The translations under genes were made by a program, and so were the position numbers. From Nemopilema nomurai (taxonomy: Eukaryota > Cnidaria > Scyphozoa > Rhizostomeae > Rhizostomatidae), in contig PEDN01001358.1 of assembly GCA_003864495.1 (NCBI GenBank), forward strand, positions 582,422 to 646,421: DNA of 64,000 nt, given 5' to 3'. The notes beneath the pieces were generated by a model. The model ran no database searches and was not told the DNA's origin. It worked only from the letters and a program-made list of their open reading frames with translations. Positions 63,601-64,000 of the stretch are shown here, one piece after another. The number at the start of each line of letters is the position of its first letter. Position 1 is the stretch's first letter.

Positions 63601-64000
63601 TCGCACACTGAACTTATTCCAATTCATTTATTGCTATAAGGAGGTCTTTTTTCTATAAATTGAACCTATTGCAACTAGAAATATGACTAAAAATTTCTCC
63701 CAAAAAACGCGTACATTTTCATGGACTATAGCCTTGCCAGTCACAGCCAAATTGATCATCAACCTTTTTTGCTTAGAATCGCACACTGAATTTATTCCAA
63801 TTCATTTATTGCTATAATGAGGTCTTTTTTCTATAAATTGAACCTATTGCACCTCAAAATATGACTAAAAATTTCTCCCAAAAAACGCGTACATAGCCTT
63901 GCCAGTTACCGCAGAATTGACTGTCAACCTTTTTTGCTTAGAATCGCACACTGAATTTATTACAATTCATTCATTGCTATAAGGAGGCCTTTTTTCTATA

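Larger units (their letters stand above)
52490..64000. repeat. Satellite DNA array, about 65 monomers of 163-180 bp
   Basis: Head-to-tail monomers share landmarks in fixed order: CTATAAATTGAACCTATTGC, a TTTCTCC word, TTTTCATGGACTATAGCC, CACCGCAAAATTGACCATCA, then CACTGAATTTATT. Successive CTATAAATTGAACC landmarks are 173-180 bp apart. Three length types occur: about 177 bp with GCCAGTCACC, about 173 bp with TTTTGACTGC instead, and about 163 bp lacking TTTTCATGGACTA. The leftmost monomers are the most diverged, as at many satellite edges. The array continues past the window. There is no coding potential; recurrent minus-strand frames of 60-80 codons are read-throughs of the monomer. Such arrays usually lie at centromeres or in heterochromatin. 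Confidence 0.97.

Noticed and set aside
52490..64000. Regular repeats considered as a CRISPR array
   Set aside because: The whole unit of about 175 bp is repeated with no unique spacers; this is eukaryotic satellite DNA.

Overview
This is nuclear DNA from an early-branching animal, most likely a cnidarian (a sponge is less likely). Genes are sparse, AT-rich and split by long GT-AG introns, poly(A) signals are eukaryotic, and three multi-exon genes are confident. One of these is an intron-containing PdxT/SNO glutaminase of de novo vitamin B6 synthesis, an enzyme known in some sponges and cnidarians but absent from most animals. The taxon is an inference: no rRNA, tRNA or mitochondrial marker was seen.

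Layout. Bases 1-20959 hold no gene I can name, only candidates: a possible minus-strand exon (6553-6798), a decayed ORF with two nonsense codons (8645-8911), and two plausible plus-strand first exons (10047-10087, just after an RFX/X-box-like site, and 12189-12286). From 20960 to 27668 lie the last three exons of a C2H2 zinc-finger regulator with a new-looking N-terminal part, a charged helical repeat and four zinc fingers. Its 4.4-kb intron carries a hAT-type MITE with an 8-bp target-site duplication, a long polypyrimidine tract, and a small minus-strand ORF for a one-pass membrane protein with its own AATAAA.

Bases 27669-40318 are intergenic and rich in small repeats: a 28-bp minisatellite, a CAATCA-rich tract, a 42-bp duplication and a 399-bp MITE-like element. 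From 40319 to 46773 is a complete five-exon glycolipid transfer protein gene (GLTP, 202 aa) with all key sugar-binding residues; one intron has a 65-bp minisatellite running almost to the splice acceptor. From 50295 to 51726 is the two-exon PdxT gene (251 aa) with its catalytic Cys-His-Glu residues. Its partner PdxS is not in the window.

From about 52490 to the end (64000) the window is a continuous satellite array, about 65 monomers of 163-180 bp. The left edge is diverged and the interior is homogenised, with nested higher-order repeats: a 518-bp trimer, blocks repeated about 1.57 and 2.45 kb apart, and a near-identical block 7.67 kb away. The array runs off the right edge.

The three named genes share one strand, but nothing suggests they act together. 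No CRISPR array, rRNA, tRNA or viral gene was recognised.
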